64,000 nt of DNA from Chthoniobacter flavus (lineage in GTDB: Bacteria; Verrucomicrobiota; Verrucomicrobiia; Chthoniobacterales; JACTMZ01). The notes beneath the pieces were generated by a model. It was given only the letters and a program-made list of their open reading frames with translations. It was not told where the DNA came from and did no database searches. Location of the stretch: the NCBI GenBank assembly GCA_945878135.1, contig CAMDUL010000003.1:98646-162645 (forward strand), written 5' to 3'. How positions within the stretch are numbered: position 1 is the stretch's first letter; each line of letters begins with the position of its first letter. This document shows, piece by piece, positions 46,271 to 54,408 of this stretch. Position numbers and translations under genes: made by a program.

Positions 46271-47109
46271 AAATTTTTCCCGTTCTCCTCGCCGCATGTC
46301 TGACCGTTGCCGCCCAAGCCCAGCAGCCCCTGCGTATCGAGGGATCCAACACCTTCGGTGAAAAGCTCGGACCGCTCCTGGTCAAAGGCTTCAAGCGCGC
46401 CAACCCCGGCATCCCCGTGGAATTGAAACGCCCCGGTTCCGGACCCGGTCTCGCCGCACTCCTCGCCGGCCGCACCGACATCGCCCCGACCTCCCGCCCG
46501 GCCAATCGCTCCGAGCTGCTCGCCGCCAAAAAGGCCGGCGTCAAGTTGCGCGGGCAAATGATCGGCAGCTACGGCGTGGCCATCATCGTCAATGAAGCCA
46601 ACCCGGTGAAAAACCTCAAACCATCCCAAGTGCGCGCCCTCTTCAGCGGCAAAACCGCCGATTGGAGCAGAGTCCGCGGCGCCGCGGCACCGGTCAATGT
46701 TTACACCCTCGACCGCAACACCGGAGCCCGCGCCGGATTCCAGACTCTCGCCATGCGCGGCGCTGATTACAGCCCCGCCGCAAAAGCCCTGCCCGATTAC
46801 CAATCCATCGTCGCCGCCGTGGCCAAAGACCCCAATGCCATCGGCTATGCCGACATGGGACCGCTTCCGGCCGGGGTGCGCGCCCTCCTCATCAACGGCG
46901 AACCGGCGAACAATGTTGCCATCTACGAACAAGTCTATCCCTACGCCAATGCGCTCTACCTTTACACGGTGCAAGGTCGCGAAACCCCCGCCGCCAGAAA
47001 ATTCATCCGCTACGCACTGTCCGGGAACGGCCAGCGCATCATCCAAAAAGCCGGCTTCGTCCCCCGTCTCGGCGCCCCGCCCTCGGCCACAGCCTCCCTC
47101 GCACCCTGA
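46267..47109 (+). CDS. PstS-like periplasmic phosphate-binding protein
   Basis: A 280-residue secreted protein: signal peptide (residues 1-19, ending AAQAQ) then a periplasmic binding-protein domain. Typical PBP_like blocks: IEGSNTFGEKLGPLL near residue 24, KRPGSGPGLAALLAGRTDIAPTSRP as successive short pieces (about 57-81), and VNVYTLDRNTGAR. No pstCAB genes are beside it, so it may act as a sensor or scavenging protein for the OPA transporter. Confidence 0.75.
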   Translation: MKIFPVLLAACLTVAAQAQQPLRIEGSNTFGEKLGPLLVKGFKRANPGIPVELKRPGSGPGLAALLAGRTDIAPTSRPANRSELLAAKKAGVKLRGQMIGSYGVAIIVNEANPVKNLKPSQVRALFSGKTADWSRVRGAAAPVNVYTLDRNTGARAGFQTLAMRGADYSPAAKALPDYQSIVAAVAKDPNAIGYADMGPLPAGVRALLINGEPANNVAIYEQVYPYANALYLYTVQGRETPAARKFIRYALSGNGQRIIQKAGFVPRLGAPPSATASLAP

Positions 47110-47171
47110 CCGTGGCGCCGCCAGCCTGTCCGCCGTGCGCGGATCCCCGGCAACGGACGTCATCATGCTTT

Positions 47172-47196
47172 TGTAGCGGCGGTCTATGACCGTCGG
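47172..47196. repeat. Single arm of the GTAGCGGCGG palindrome
   Basis: Twenty-five bases beginning TGTAGCGGCGGTCTATGACC, identical in its first part to arm 1 of the copy at 2390; there is no second arm. It lies between the phosphate-binding and ABC-F genes. A degenerate relative (GCCAGCCTGTCC...) is just upstream at 47115-47148 and recurs after trpG. Confidence 0.75.
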
Positions 47197-47241
47197 ATCA
47201 TTTCACTCAGCTTTCCAACTCAGATCTCAGACCTCTTCCTC

Positions 47242-49176
47242 ATGCTCACCGTCACCCAAGTCACCAAGTCCTTCGGTGGACGCACCCTCTTTCAAGACGC
47301 CTCGCTGCAAATCAACCCCGGCGACCGCATCGGCCTGATCGGAGCCAACGGCGCCGGCAAGTCGACCCTCTTCTCACTCATCCTCGGCGACAACGCCCCC
47401 GATGAAGGCACGGTCAATCTCCAACGCGGACGCACCGTCGGTTTCCTTCCCCAGGAAACCGCCCCCTCCGGCGAAGAAACCGTCCTGCAACTCGCCACCA
47501 GCATCTCCCCCGCCATGGCCGCCGCTTACGCCACCATGCGCGAGTTCCCCGACGAGCACTCCGCCGAACACCACGAGGCTTCATCGGTCTTCATCGAACT
47601 CGACGGCTACAACCTCGAAGCCAAAGCCAAACGCATCCTCGCCGGGCTCGCCTTCCGCGACTCCGACCACCACCGACCCGCGCGAACCATGAGCGGCGGA
47701 TGGATCATGCGTGCGCACCTCGCCCGCCTCCTCGTCATGGAGCCCGATCTCCTCATGCTCGACGAACCGACCAACCACCTCGACCTCGAGACGCTCGGCT
47801 GGTTCCAGACCCACCTCTCCGCATACCCCGGCGCCCTGCTCGTCATTTCCCACGACCGCGCGTTTCTCAACTCGGTCTGTGATGGCATGGTCGAAATCGC
47901 CCGTCAGCATCTCCATCGTTACCGCGGCAACTACGACGACTACCTCGTCGAGAAAAAAGCCCGCGACGAGCAATACCTCGCGGCCTACAAAAACCAGCAA
48001 CGCGAAATCGAGCACCTCCAGGATTTCATCAACCGCTTCCGCGCCAAAGCGAGCAAAGCCGCCCAAGCCCAGGAGCGCATCAAACAACTGGCACGTATCA
48101 AACGGCTCGCTCCGCCGGAAAATTCCGAAGCCACGGTCAAATTCCGCTTCCCCCAACCGCCCCGCGGCGGACAGCGCACCATGGTCCTCGAGCACGTGCG
48201 CCAAGCCTACGGCGATCATGTGGTCTACGAGGACCTCAGCCTCACCGTCGAACGCGGACAGCGCACCGTCCTCGTCGGACCGAACGGCGCCGGCAAATCC
48301 ACGCTGCTCAAAATCCTCGCCGGCCTGCTCCCGCTGGAGGGTGGCACCCGCACCGAAGGCCACAATGTCAGCGTTGGCTACTTCGCCCAGCATCGCACCG
48401 ACACCCTCGACGTCGGCCGCACCGTGCTGGAGGAAGCCATGGACGGCGCCAGCGGCGTGAGCGAGCAATCCGTCCGCACCGTCCTCGGCTCCTTCCTTTT
48501 CCGCGGCGAAGACGTCTTCAAAAAGGTCGGCGTCCTCAGCGGCGGCGAGAAAAGCCGTCTCGCCCTGGTCAAACTTCTCCTCCAGCCCCCCAACCTCCTC
48601 CTCCTCGACGAACCCACCACCCACCTCGACATCGCCAGCATCAACGCCCTCGTCGCCGCGCTCCACCCTTACGAGGGCACGCTGGTTTTCGTCAGCCACG
48701 ACGTCCATTTCATCCGCTCCCTCGCCACCACCGTCCTCCACATCAATGCCGGATGCCTCACCCCATACGCCGGGGATTACGACTACTACCTTGAGAAATC
48801 CGGGGCCGCCTCCGACCGCGGCGGACTCGTCGCCGCGCTCCGCAATCATCGTCCGGCCGAAAAACCGGCAGCCCCTGTCGCCGACAAGCCGAAGCTCGGA
48901 CTCAAAGAAATCAAACAACAGCGCCGGGCCGAAGCCGAGGCCCGCAAAGCGGCGGCCGCTGCCCTGCGCCTGTCCCAGTCGCGCCACCGCGAGCTCGAGC
49001 AACGCATCATGGCCCTCGAAACCCGCCAACGCGAACTCGCCACCATCCTGGAGACAGCCCCCAACGATGCCTCATCCTTTCCGCTCCATCGCGAGCTCGC
49101 CGACCTGACCGAAGAACTCGAGCAAGCAAACGAGGAATGGAACAACCTCTCCGCCACAATGGCGGCTCCGGCTTAG
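47242..49176 (+). CDS. ABC-F family ATPase (Uup/YbiT type)
   Basis: A soluble twin-ABC protein of 644 residues acting on ribosomes or in translation quality control. ABC1: GANGAGKST (Walker A), MSGGW signature, LMLDEPTNHLD. Linker helices (EKKARDEQYLAAYKN...). ABC2: GPNGAGKST, LSGGEKSR, LLLDEPTTHLD, then a C-terminal coiled coil (about 565-640, with many Arg/Glu/Lys). The exact ABC-F subgroup is not determinable here. rsmH follows after three bases. Confidence 0.9.
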   Translation: MLTVTQVTKSFGGRTLFQDASLQINPGDRIGLIGANGAGKSTLFSLILGDNAPDEGTVNLQRGRTVGFLPQETAPSGEETVLQLATSISPAMAAAYATMREFPDEHSAEHHEASSVFIELDGYNLEAKAKRILAGLAFRDSDHHRPARTMSGGWIMRAHLARLLVMEPDLLMLDEPTNHLDLETLGWFQTHLSAYPGALLVISHDRAFLNSVCDGMVEIARQHLHRYRGNYDDYLVEKKARDEQYLAAYKNQQREIEHLQDFINRFRAKASKAAQAQERIKQLARIKRLAPPENSEATVKFRFPQPPRGGQRTMVLEHVRQAYGDHVVYEDLSLTVERGQRTVLVGPNGAGKSTLLKILAGLLPLEGGTRTEGHNVSVGYFAQHRTDTLDVGRTVLEEAMDGASGVSEQSVRTVLGSFLFRGEDVFKKVGVLSGGEKSRLALVKLLLQPPNLLLLDEPTTHLDIASINALVAALHPYEGTLVFVSHDVHFIRSLATTVLHINAGCLTPYAGDYDYYLEKSGAASDRGGLVAALRNHRPAEKPAAPVADKPKLGLKEIKQQRRAEAEARKAAAAALRLSQSRHRELEQRIMALETRQRELATILETAPNDASSFPLHRELADLTEELEQANEEWNNLSATMAAPA

Positions 49177-49179
49177 GCG

Positions 49180-50217
49180 ATGGACGAATCCGCGCCGACT
49201 CCGTATCGCCGCCGTCCCCGCTATCCGGGGAAAAACCCGGTTCGCTTCGAGCACAAATACAAGGAACTCGACCCGCAGCACCACCCGGACACGGTGGCCA
49301 AAGTTCTCGCAGCCGGCAAAACCCCCGCTGGTTCCCATGTGCCGATCATGGTTGCGGAGATCCTCGAAGTGCTTCGTCCAAACCCCGGCGACTTCGCCGT
49401 CGACTGCACCCTCGGCCACGGCGGCCACGCGCAAGCGATCTTGGAAAGAATCGCGCCGCAGGGCCGTCTGCTCGCTCTCGATGTCGATCCACTCGAACTC
49501 CCCCGCACGGAACAACGCCTGCGCGAAGCCGGTTTCGGACCCGGCCAACTCACCGTGATGAAGTCCAACTTCGCCGGATTGCCAGCCGCCCTGGACAAAG
49601 TCGGTCGGCCCGGCGCCGACCTCATCCTCGCCGACCTCGGGGTCAGTTCCATGCAACTCGACAACCCCGGGCGTGGTTTTTCGACCAAAGCCGCCGGCCC
49701 CCTCGACATGCGCATGAATTCCTCACGAGGCATCTCCGCCGCGCAATTCCTGCAAAAAGTTTCGCCGGAAAAACTCGCCGCCATCCTCGCCGAAAACTCC
49801 GACGAACCGCACGCCGCCCGACTCGCCACGGCCTTGGCTGGAAGATCTTTCCTCACCACCACAGATCTCGCCGCCACGATTCAATCCGCACTTCCGTCTG
49901 TCCCGGGCGAGGAACGCGAGCTCTCCGTGCGCCGCGTCTTCCAAGCCATCCGCATCGCAGTGAACGAGGAGTTCACCGCCCTCGACACCCTCCTGCGCGT
50001 GTTGCCCCGGTGCCTCAACCCGGGAGGCCGCCTCGCCATCCTCACTTTCCATTCGGGCGAAGACCGCCGAGTGAAAAAAACCTTCCAAGCCGCGCACGGC
50101 GAGGGCCTTTACCAGGAAGTTGCTCGCCGCGTCCTCCGCGCCACCCCCGAAGAGCGCCGCACCAACCCCCGCTCCACCTCGGCCAAACTCCGCTGGGCCA
50201 TCCGCTCGCCGTTGTAG
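49180..50217 (+). CDS. rsmH: 16S rRNA (cytosine(1402)-N4)-methyltransferase RsmH
   Basis: RsmH (MraW) methylates the ribosomal P-site. The 345 residues, with an N-terminal extension of about 50, include HVPIMVAEIL, the SAM site DCTLGHGGHA, DLGVSSMQLDNPGRGFS, and LTFHSGEDRRVKK. It usually heads the dcw cluster beside ftsL and ftsI; here it sits after an ABC-F gene. Its stop TAG begins a GTAGCGG repeat fragment. Confidence 0.93.
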   Translation: MDESAPTPYRRRPRYPGKNPVRFEHKYKELDPQHHPDTVAKVLAAGKTPAGSHVPIMVAEILEVLRPNPGDFAVDCTLGHGGHAQAILERIAPQGRLLALDVDPLELPRTEQRLREAGFGPGQLTVMKSNFAGLPAALDKVGRPGADLILADLGVSSMQLDNPGRGFSTKAAGPLDMRMNSSRGISAAQFLQKVSPEKLAAILAENSDEPHAARLATALAGRSFLTTTDLAATIQSALPSVPGEERELSVRRVFQAIRIAVNEEFTALDTLLRVLPRCLNPGGRLAILTFHSGEDRRVKKTFQAAHGEGLYQEVARRVLRATPEERRTNPRSTSAKLRWAIRSPL

Positions 50218-50276
50218 CGGAGGCGCCCCCGTCGCCGGCTGTTTCCGGGGGTAGGGTCGCGCGGGCCCGCGCGACC
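50214..50276. repeat. GTAGCGG fragment and GGTCGC hairpin after rsmH
   Basis: TTGTAGCGG supplies the rsmH stop. Then GGTCGCGCGGG (50255-50265) and CCCGCGCGACC (50266-50276) form an uninterrupted eleven-base palindrome, flanked by AGGGTCGC and GCGACCGC as at 35330-35350. Confidence 0.6.
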
Positions 50277-50311
50277 GCTAGGTTCAGAATGAACGAGCGG
50301 GCCGCTCGTCC

Positions 50312-51316
50312 CTACCTCGAGGCCAAAAAATCCCCCGCCATCCGCGTCGCCGCGTCCCGCAAAGTCATCTTCCCCTCCGCAACCTCGCTGCCCAGTCGCG
50401 CCAAGTCGTCTTTCACCGCCGCGCTCTCCGTCATCCCCCGCAGCACCTGTTCGCGCGCAAAGTCAATCAACCCCTCCTGCACCTGACCCAGCCGCCTCGC
50501 GTCCCATTCCCCGGACGCTTTCATTTCCGCGCGAAACCGCTCGACCAGCGCCCAGACCTCCGCAATCCCGTTTCCCTTCACCGCGGAGCACGTCAGCACC
50601 TCCGGCTTCCATCCCGCCGTCGCCGCCGTCACAAAGTGCAGCACCTGCGCCAATTCCAACTCCAGTTTCTCTGCCGCGACCACGTTGTCCCCGTCCGCTT
50701 TGGTCACCGCGATGGCATCCGCCATCTCGACAATCCCTTTCTTTATTCCCTGCAATTCATCCCCCGCCCCGGTCAGCGCCAGCAGCAGGAAAAAATCCGT
50801 CATCGACCGCACCGCAATCTCGCTCTGCCCCACACCCACCGTCTCAACCAGAATCACATCATAGCCCGCCGCCTCGCAAAGCGTGATCGTCTCCCGCGTC
50901 TTGCGCGTCACTCCGCCGAGCGCGCCACCCGAAGGCGACGGACGGATATAAGCCGACGGATGACGCGACAACTTCTCCATCCGCGTCTTGTCCCCGAGAA
51001 TACTCCCCCCCGAAATCGCACTCGTCGGATCCACCGCCAAGACCGCGACACGGTGGCCGCGCTCGCAAAGATAAAGCCCGAACGCCTCGATAAATGTGCT
51101 CTTCCCCACTCCAGGCACCCCCGTGATCCCGATCCGCACCGAATGATCGCGATGCGGCAAAAGCAAGTTCATCAACTCCCCCGCCACCGCTCCATGCTGC
51201 GGAACCGTGCTCTCCACCAACGTGATGGCCCGCGCCAACACTGTCGCGTCCCCCGCCCGCACCCCGCGGGCATATTCCTCCGCAGAGAGCGGCAAAGTAG
51301 AAGCATTGGCAGCCAT
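50312..51316 (-). CDS. meaB: MeaB/ArgK-type GTPase (methylmalonyl-CoA mutase chaperone)
   Basis: MeaB proteins protect and load cobalamin-dependent mutases. Using the ATG at 51316 (MAANASTLPLSAEEY), the product is 334 residues. The P-loop is GVPGVGKST, with AVLAVDPTSAISGGSILGD, RPSPSGGALGGV, ETVGVGQSE (switch II) and TKADG later. No mutase gene is near, so the partner is elsewhere. Confidence 0.88.
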   Translation of the reverse strand: MAANASTLPLSAEEYARGVRAGDATVLARAITLVESTVPQHGAVAGELMNLLLPHRDHSVRIGITGVPGVGKSTFIEAFGLYLCERGHRVAVLAVDPTSAISGGSILGDKTRMEKLSRHPSAYIRPSPSGGALGGVTRKTRETITLCEAAGYDVILVETVGVGQSEIAVRSMTDFFLLLALTGAGDELQGIKKGIVEMADAIAVTKADGDNVVAAEKLELELAQVLHFVTAATAGWKPEVLTCSAVKGNGIAEVWALVERFRAEMKASGEWDARRLGQVQEGLIDFAREQVLRGMTESAAVKDDLARLGSEVAEGKMTLRDAATRMAGDFLASR

Positions 51317-51391
51317 GGGCAGTCTGCGACACATTCACACAGTCCGCCCCCCCGCTGGAAGCCTCGGCGGCCGTCCCGACCCCCGCACCGC

Positions 51392-51424
51392 TTGACCCCA
51401 ACTGGTCTATTCATTAGACTAGTT
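51392..51424 (+). promoter_or_regulatory. Promoter/operator of Phd-VapC pair 2
   Basis: TTGACC (51392-51397) and TAGACT (51415-51420) are 17 bases apart. The -10 lies in an inverted repeat with halves AACTGGTCTA (51400-51409) and TAGACTAGTT (51415-51424), one mismatch apart. Only six bases separate the -10 from the ATG. Confidence 0.65.
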
Positions 51425-51426
51425 TT

Positions 51427-51672
51427 ATGAAACGCACGCCCCGCGTCCAGGAAGTCGGCGCCTACGAGGCCAAAACCAACCTCTCCCGCCTCCTCCGCCA
51501 GACCCGCGCCGGCCAATCTTTCATCATCACCCAACGCGGCAAGCCCGTGGCCGAGCTCAAACCCGCCGCAGTCAAGGGTGTCAGAGGCGGCCGCGGCGAC
51601 ATGAAAGGCAAGATCCGGGTCGCCGACGATTTTTGCGAGCCCATCGAGGACATGCGCGAATACATGGAATAG
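51427..51672 (+). CDS. Phd-type antitoxin (2)
   Basis: An 81-residue antitoxin: VQEVGAYEAKTNLSRLLRQT, then SFIITQRGKPVAELKPA is the Phd fold's DNA-binding part; the acidic tail with RVADDFCEPIEDMREYME binds the toxin. It starts immediately downstream of its operator, with no Shine-Dalgarno sequence, and stops three bases before the vapC ATG. Confidence 0.9.
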   Translation: MKRTPRVQEVGAYEAKTNLSRLLRQTRAGQSFIITQRGKPVAELKPAAVKGVRGGRGDMKGKIRVADDFCEPIEDMREYME

Positions 51673-51675
51673 CGC

Positions 51676-52065
51676 ATGCGCTACCTTCTCGATACCCATG
51701 TGCTCCTTTGGTGGCGCGCCGATGACCCGCGCCTGCCGCACCGATGGGATCCCATCCTCGGCAACGCTGACGCTCACGACATCATCGTCAGTGCCGCCTC
51801 GCTTTGGGAAATCACCATCAAACGATCCCTCGGCAAGTTGGACTTGGTTGTCGACATTTCCGACTTCGGACGACAACTGCAAGAAGACCATGGTTTTCGT
51901 CTTCTCGGGATCGAACCCGATGCACTCGACCGACTTGCCACGCTGCCGCACCACCACCGCGACCCCTTCGACCGTCTCCTCATCGCCCAAGCCATCGAGA
52001 ACGGCGCCACCGCCGTGACCGACGACCGCCATTGGAAAAAATACCGCTGCAAGGTCCAGTGGTAA
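51676..52065 (+). CDS. vapC: VapC-family PIN-domain toxin (2)
   Basis: A 129-residue PIN toxin with LLDTHVLLW (Asp6), SLWEITIKRSLGKLDL (Glu45), PHHHRDPFDRLLIAQA (Asp96, Asp99) and VTDDRHW (Asp116, Asp117). The sequence is the normal VapC form, whereas copy 1 has LLDSR. It differs enough from copy 1 to be a separate acquisition rather than a recent duplicate. Confidence 0.92.
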   Translation: MRYLLDTHVLLWWRADDPRLPHRWDPILGNADAHDIIVSAASLWEITIKRSLGKLDLVVDISDFGRQLQEDHGFRLLGIEPDALDRLATLPHHHRDPFDRLLIAQAIENGATAVTDDRHWKKYRCKVQW

Positions 52066-52164
52066 CGCCCGGCGCGCCGGCCGGAATTTGCAGTGGCCAG
52101 ACCGCGAATTTCGGCGACACTGTTCCAGCTTTTCCGGGCATGCCCCTGCCACCGACCAAGCCTC

Positions 52165-52683
52165 ATGAAAATCACCAAAGATCACGCCGTTTTCTTCGAT
52201 TACGAAGTCCGCAACAGCCGCGCCGAAACCCTCGACAGTTCACGTGACGGTTCGCCCATGGCCTACGTCCATGGCTACGCCAGCATCGTTCCCGGATTGG
52301 AAAAAGCACTCGAAGGCAAGTCCGCCGGCGAGCAACTCGACGTCACGGTTCCGCCGGTCGAGGCCTACGGCCTGCGCGATGAACGCCGCGTCGGGCAGGT
52401 CCAGCGCTCGATCTTTCCCGAGGGTGCGGAGATCAAACCGGGGATGCGCTTCCGGGCCAGCAGCGAGCAAGGCAGCGACCTTGTGGTCGTCACCGCCGTG
52501 GACGGCGACACGATCACGGTCGATGCCAACCACCCGCTGGCCGGCGAGACGTTGACCTTCGCGGTCACCGTCCGCGACGTCCGTCCCGCCACACCCGAGG
52601 AGATCGCCCACGGCCACGTGCACCATGCGCATGCGCACGAGGATGACGCCTGCTGCGGCGGAGGCGGTTGCGGCTGCCACTGA
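52165..52683 (+). CDS. slyD: FKBP-type prolyl isomerase SlyD
   Basis: SlyD is a cytoplasmic prolyl isomerase and chaperone with nickel-binding ability. Started at 52165, it is 172 residues: FKBP strand and loop (HGYASIVPGLEKALEGKSAGEQ), an inserted-in-flap region with GMRFRA, and a C-terminal His/Cys tail (HGHVHHAHAHEDDACC...CGCH), the metal-binding signature. It is one base ahead of the YkgJ-type gene. Confidence 0.92.
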   Translation: MKITKDHAVFFDYEVRNSRAETLDSSRDGSPMAYVHGYASIVPGLEKALEGKSAGEQLDVTVPPVEAYGLRDERRVGQVQRSIFPEGAEIKPGMRFRASSEQGSDLVVVTAVDGDTITVDANHPLAGETLTFAVTVRDVRPATPEEIAHGHVHHAHAHEDDACCGGGGCGCH

Positions 52684-52684
52684 C

Positions 52685-53125
52685 ATGCCAGCTCGCGCAG
52701 GACGACCGTCCGCGGCCGCCGCACTCGACGAAGTCCGCCGCGTCTACCGCGACTTGGACGCCCGCCCGGTCGAGCGCCACTGCGAACTCCGCACGCAGTG
52801 CTGCCATTTCAAACTGACCGGCAAAACCCCGCACCTGACCCGCGGCGAGGCCCTCCTCGCCGCCCGCGCGCTCAAGGCCACCGGACGCAAATCCCTCCCG
52901 TCCCGACCCAATGGCGCCTGTCCGCTGCTGGACCCGCAAAACTCGCGCTGCCTGATTTACGAGGACCGTCCGTTCGGATGCCGGACCCATTTTTGCGCCG
53001 CCGCCGGCGGACCGTATGCGCGTCGCGAGGTGATCGATCTCATCCGCCGCCTCGAGGAGATCGACGAGCAACTCGGCGGCGACGGCCCCAGGACACTTCC
53101 CGCCGCCATCTCGTCCGAGTTGTAG
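52685..53125 (+). CDS. YkgJ-type cysteine cluster protein
   Basis: A 146-residue protein with cysteines arranged as in the YkgJ/UPF0153 iron- or zinc-chelating family: HCELRTQCCHF, CPLLDPQNSRCLIYEDRPFGCRTHFC. The role is not established. Start at 52685 places it one base after slyD. Its TAG stop lies in arm 1 of a palindromic repeat. Confidence 0.75.
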   Translation: MPARAGRPSAAAALDEVRRVYRDLDARPVERHCELRTQCCHFKLTGKTPHLTRGEALLAARALKATGRKSLPSRPNGACPLLDPQNSRCLIYEDRPFGCRTHFCAAAGGPYARREVIDLIRRLEEIDEQLGGDGPRTLPAAISSEL

Positions 53126-53189
53126 CGGCGGTCTATGACCGCCGGTGCCTTGTTTTGACAGGTTCCGGCGGTCACAGACCGTCGCTACA
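53121..53189. repeat. Long palindromic dispersed repeat, second complete copy
   Basis: Arms 53121-53145 and 53165-53189 (25 bases each) match the copy at 2390-2460, with arm 2 differing from the complement of arm 1 at two positions. The loop begins TGCCTT in both. The first arm contains the TAG stop of the YkgJ-type gene. Confidence 0.9.
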
Positions 53190-53231
53190 CCCCCGCTCAA
53201 GTTTCAGGTTCGAGCCTTCAGCCCGGGAATT

Positions 53232-54404
53232 TTACCCAACCCTCACCGCCCGCGTCTTGTCCAGACGGAGGATGCCCGGTCGCGACAAGTCGAGCATCGC
53301 TTTGGGATCGGTCACTTTTTCGCCGCGCCACTGCACGCTTCCTTGCGTGACCAACCGGCGCACGTCGCTGCGCGATTTGGCCTGCCCGAAACACGCGTTG
53401 TAAGCCTCGACCGCGGCGGTGATCACATCGATCAAGGGCACCGCGGGCGTGAACGCCGGCAACTCGGCGTTCTCAAGATCGCGGCCGCTGAAACGCTTTT
53501 CGAATTCCTCGAGGGCGTGCGCGGCATCGCCGGCCGAATGGAATCGCTCGACCAAGGCACAGGCCAATTCTTTTTTGGCCGCCATGGGATGGGCTTCCCT
53601 CGCGATCTCACGTCCGAGCAGCAGCACATACCAACGGGCCATCAACGCGTCGGAAACGCTCATCACCTTGCCGAACATCGCCCCGGGTGCTTCGTTCACC
53701 CCGACCGCATTGCCGAGGCTCTTGCTCATCTTCTGCGTGCCATCGAGCCCCTCGAGAATGGGCAGCATCATGGCCACCTGCGGTTCCTGCCCTTCTTCCT
53801 TCTGCAGGTCGCGTCCGACCATGATGTTGAAAAGCTGGTCCGTGCCGCCGAGTTCCACGTCGGCGCGGATCATCACCGAGTCCCAACCCTGCATGATCGG
53901 ATACTGCACCTCGTGCGCGCGGATCGGCTGGGCTTTGTCCAGACGCTCGCGGAAATCCTCCCGCTGCAACATCTGCTGCAAGGTCACCCGGCTGTTCAGC
54001 TTGATCACGTCGGTGAACGTCATGTCCCGGAACCACTCCCCGTTGAAAACCACCTTCGTCTTCGCCTTGTCGAGCACCTTGAAAGCCTGCTCCTGGTATG
54101 TCCGGGCGTTGGCCAGCACCTCGTCGTGGGTCAGTTGCGGACGCGTGGCCGAGCGCCCGCTCGGGTCGCCGATCATCGCGGTGAAATCCCCGATGATCAG
54201 GATGCCCTCGTGTCCGAGATCCTGGAACTGGCGCAGCTTTTGCAGGCTGACGGTGTGCCCGAAGTGGATGTCGGGCGCGGTCGGGTCGACCCCGAGCTTC
54301 ACGCGCAAGGGCCGGCCGGCGGACAGTTTTTTTTCCAGCTCGCGGCGGCTGATGATCTCCGCGCATCCGCGGGAGAGAAGATCCATCGATTCGGCGGGAC
54401 TCAT
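53232..54404 (-). CDS. tyrS: Tyrosyl-tRNA synthetase
   Basis: Charges tRNA-Tyr. The 390 residues show the class I HIGH form HFGH (about residue 47), LGVDPTAPDIHFGH and the KMSKS motif as GTQKMSKSLGNAV (about 231), plus a C-terminal S4-like RNA-binding region (SDVRRLVTQGSVQW). This corresponds to the TyrZ subclass. A secreted unknown protein lies four bases upstream. Confidence 0.95.
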   Translation of the reverse strand: MSPAESMDLLSRGCAEIISRRELEKKLSAGRPLRVKLGVDPTAPDIHFGHTVSLQKLRQFQDLGHEGILIIGDFTAMIGDPSGRSATRPQLTHDEVLANARTYQEQAFKVLDKAKTKVVFNGEWFRDMTFTDVIKLNSRVTLQQMLQREDFRERLDKAQPIRAHEVQYPIMQGWDSVMIRADVELGGTDQLFNIMVGRDLQKEEGQEPQVAMMLPILEGLDGTQKMSKSLGNAVGVNEAPGAMFGKVMSVSDALMARWYVLLLGREIAREAHPMAAKKELACALVERFHSAGDAAHALEEFEKRFSGRDLENAELPAFTPAVPLIDVITAAVEAYNACFGQAKSRSDVRRLVTQGSVQWRGEKVTDPKAMLDLSRPGILRLDKTRAVRVG

Positions 54405-54408
54405 GCGC

